5,914 nt of DNA, from NCBI GenBank assembly GCA_017404585.1, contig JAFRCB010000233.1:1-5914 (forward strand). The letters are read 5' to 3'. Positions 4,591 to 5,914 of this stretch are shown piece by piece (position 1 is the first letter of the stretch; each line of letters opens with the position of its first letter). The position numbers were made by a program, and so were the translations under genes. The notes under the pieces are model-generated. The model did no database searches. It was not told where the DNA came from and saw only the letters and a program-made list of their open reading frames with translations. This DNA is from Lachnospiraceae bacterium. GTDB taxonomy: Bacteria; Bacillota; Clostridia; Lachnospirales; Lachnospiraceae.

Positions 4591-5914
4591 ATGGCATTTG
4601 AAAGCCTTACTGAAAAACTGACCAACATTTTCAGGCAGCTGCGTTCCAAAGGCCGCCTGACAGAGAAAGATGTCAAGGACGCCATGAAGGAAGTCAAGAT
4701 GGCCCTCCTTGAAGCAGACGTTAATTTCAAAGTCGTCAAACAGTTCACAAAAGAAGTGACCGACGCCGCAATAGGCGCGGACGTCATGAACGGTCTCAAT
4801 CCCGCCCAGATGGTCATTAAGATCGTCAACGAGAAGATGGTCGCACTCATGGGTTCGGAGATGACGGAGATCCGCGTGAAGCCAAACGGAATGACCGTCA
4901 TCATGATGGCAGGTCTCCAGGGCGCCGGCAAGACGACGACCGCCGCCAAGCTGGCAGGCAAGTTCAAGTCGAAAGGCAAACGCCCTCTGCTCGTAGCCTG
5001 CGACGTCTACAGACCGGCTGCTATAAAGCAGCTCGAGGTAAACGCGAAAAAAGTTGATGTGCCTTTCTTCTCTCTGGGCAATAAACTGAGTCCGGTCGAT
5101 ATCGCAAAAGCCGGAGTTGCCCACGCAAGGGAAAACGGAAATAACCTTGTCCTCATCGATACCGCAGGCCGTCTGCAGATCGACGAGAGCATGATGCAGG
5201 AGCTCGTCGATATCAAGAACGCGATAAATGTGGACCAGACGATTCTTGTCGTCGACGCAATGACAGGTCAGGAAGCGGTAAACGTCGCAAAGACGTTCAC
5301 CGAGAAAGTCGGTATCGACGGCGTCATCCTCACAAAGTGCGACGGCGACACAAGAGGCGGTGCAGCCCTTTCGATCAGAGCTGTCACAGGGCAGCCGATC
5401 CTGTATGTCGGTATGGGTGAAAAGCTGTCCGACCTTGAACAGTTCTATCCGGATCGTATGGCCGGCCGAATCCTCGGCATGGGCGATGTGATGAGCCTCA
5501 TCGAAAAAGCCCAGGCGGAGTTCGATCAGAAGCGCACGGAGGAGATGACCGAGAAGATCAAGAAGGCCTCCTTCGACTTCAACGATTATCTCGACTCCAT
5601 GGCTCAGATGAACAAGATGGGCGGTCTCGAGAGCATCCTTTCCATGCTCCCCGGCATGAGCACAAAGATGAAAGATATCCAGGGTATGATCGACGAGAAG
5701 CAGATGAAGCGCACCGAAGCCATCATCCTCTCCATGACGCCGAAGGAGAGAGCAAACCCTGACATTTTGAATCTGCCGAGAAAGCGCCGCATAGCGAAGG
5801 GTGCGGGTGTGGACATCTCGGAAGTAAATAAGCTTGTCAAGCAGTTCGATCAGGCCCGCAAGATGATGAAACAGCTGCCGGGCATGATGGGCGGTATGAG
5901 AGGCGGAAGAAGAC
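4591..5914 (+). CDS. ffh: signal recognition particle protein Ffh (SRP54), truncated by window end
   Basis: Ffh is the SRP GTPase that binds signal sequences emerging from the ribosome together with SRP RNA and delivers the complex to FtsY at the membrane. 441 codons are open and no stop is reached. The N-domain helices (residues 1-90) include the ALLEADVNFKVV signature (38-49). The G domain has the P-loop GLQGAGKTTT (108-117), DVYRPAA (138-144), DTAGR (190-194), TKCDGD (248-253) and GMGEKLSDLE (274-283). The Met-rich M domain follows, with MGGLESILSMLPGM (342-355) as finger-loop region and RKRRIAKGAG (397-406) as the SRP RNA-binding motif, then VNKLVKQF and PGMMGGM. The RNA-binding GSG reads GAG here. 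Little should be missing, judging from a usual family length near 450 residues. Start ATG 4591 is set by GAGGTG (4580-4585), five bases away, and the family N-terminus MAFESLTEKL. Confidence 0.98.
   Translation, partial: MAFESLTEKLTNIFRQLRSKGRLTEKDVKDAMKEVKMALLEADVNFKVVKQFTKEVTDAAIGADVMNGLNPAQMVIKIVNEKMVALMGSEMTEIRVKPNGMTVIMMAGLQGAGKTTTAAKLAGKFKSKGKRPLLVACDVYRPAAIKQLEVNAKKVDVPFFSLGNKLSPVDIAKAGVAHARENGNNLVLIDTAGRLQIDESMMQELVDIKNAINVDQTILVVDAMTGQEAVNVAKTFTEKVGIDGVILTKCDGDTRGGAALSIRAVTGQPILYVGMGEKLSDLEQFYPDRMAGRILGMGDVMSLIEKAQAEFDQKRTEEMTEKIKKASFDFNDYLDSMAQMNKMGGLESILSMLPGMSTKMKDIQGMIDEKQMKRTEAIILSMTPKERANPDILNLPRKRRIAKGAGVDISEVNKLVKQFDQARKMMKQLPGMMGGMRGGRR

Noticed and set aside
4507..5124. Long open frame on the - strand opposite ffh (205 codons), and a second at 4341-4979 (212 codons)
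   Set aside because: Both lie antisense to the unmistakable ffh and ylxM coding sequences, have no recognisable domain and no convincing SD, and their Cys/Arg/Ser-rich composition is typical of shadow frames.

Overview
The window looks like a Gram-positive Clostridia chromosome, most likely Lachnospiraceae or a close relative. The evidence is the conserved order obg - yhbY - nadD - yqeK - rsfS, the ylxM-ffh pair, strong AGGAGG-type ribosome binding sites, roughly balanced base composition and a DUF4349 lipoprotein. All eight genes lie on the + strand. Placement below phylum/class is inference from gene order and sequence style.

Positions 1-1244 hold a tightly overlapping run: the 3' end of the Obg GTPase gene, yhbY (starts inside obg) and nadD (ATGA overlap with yhbY). 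At 1256-1467 the run is interrupted by a roughly 212-bp element with perfect 14-bp terminal inverted repeats, which is self-complementary over most of its length and looks like a non-autonomous palindromic mobile element (MITE-like). yqeK follows with its own strong Shine-Dalgarno site and ends before a clear hairpin terminator at 2162-2203. rsfS is a separate unit with a TATAAT box, an 80-nt leader and its own terminator (2721-2754).

Positions 2939-4093 encode a DUF4349 lipoprotein that appears anchored to the membrane at both ends. After it comes a perfect 15-bp inverted repeat (4132-4169) whose right arm contains the -35 box of an almost ideal promoter (TTGACA, 17 bp, TATATT with an extended -10). 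That promoter would start transcription at or next to the ATG of ylxM, so ylxM is predicted to be read from a leaderless mRNA. ffh, the signal recognition particle GTPase, follows 84 bp later and runs off the window with 441 codons visible.

Functionally, Obg, YhbY and RsfS act on ribosome assembly and dormancy, NadD makes NAD, YqeK removes Ap4A, and YlxM/Ffh handle co-translational membrane targeting. Most of this is housekeeping. The parts not explained by known genes are the palindromic element in the nadD-yqeK gap and the hairpin/promoter/leaderless arrangement ahead of ylxM. I found no CRISPR array, tRNA, rRNA or transposase gene.
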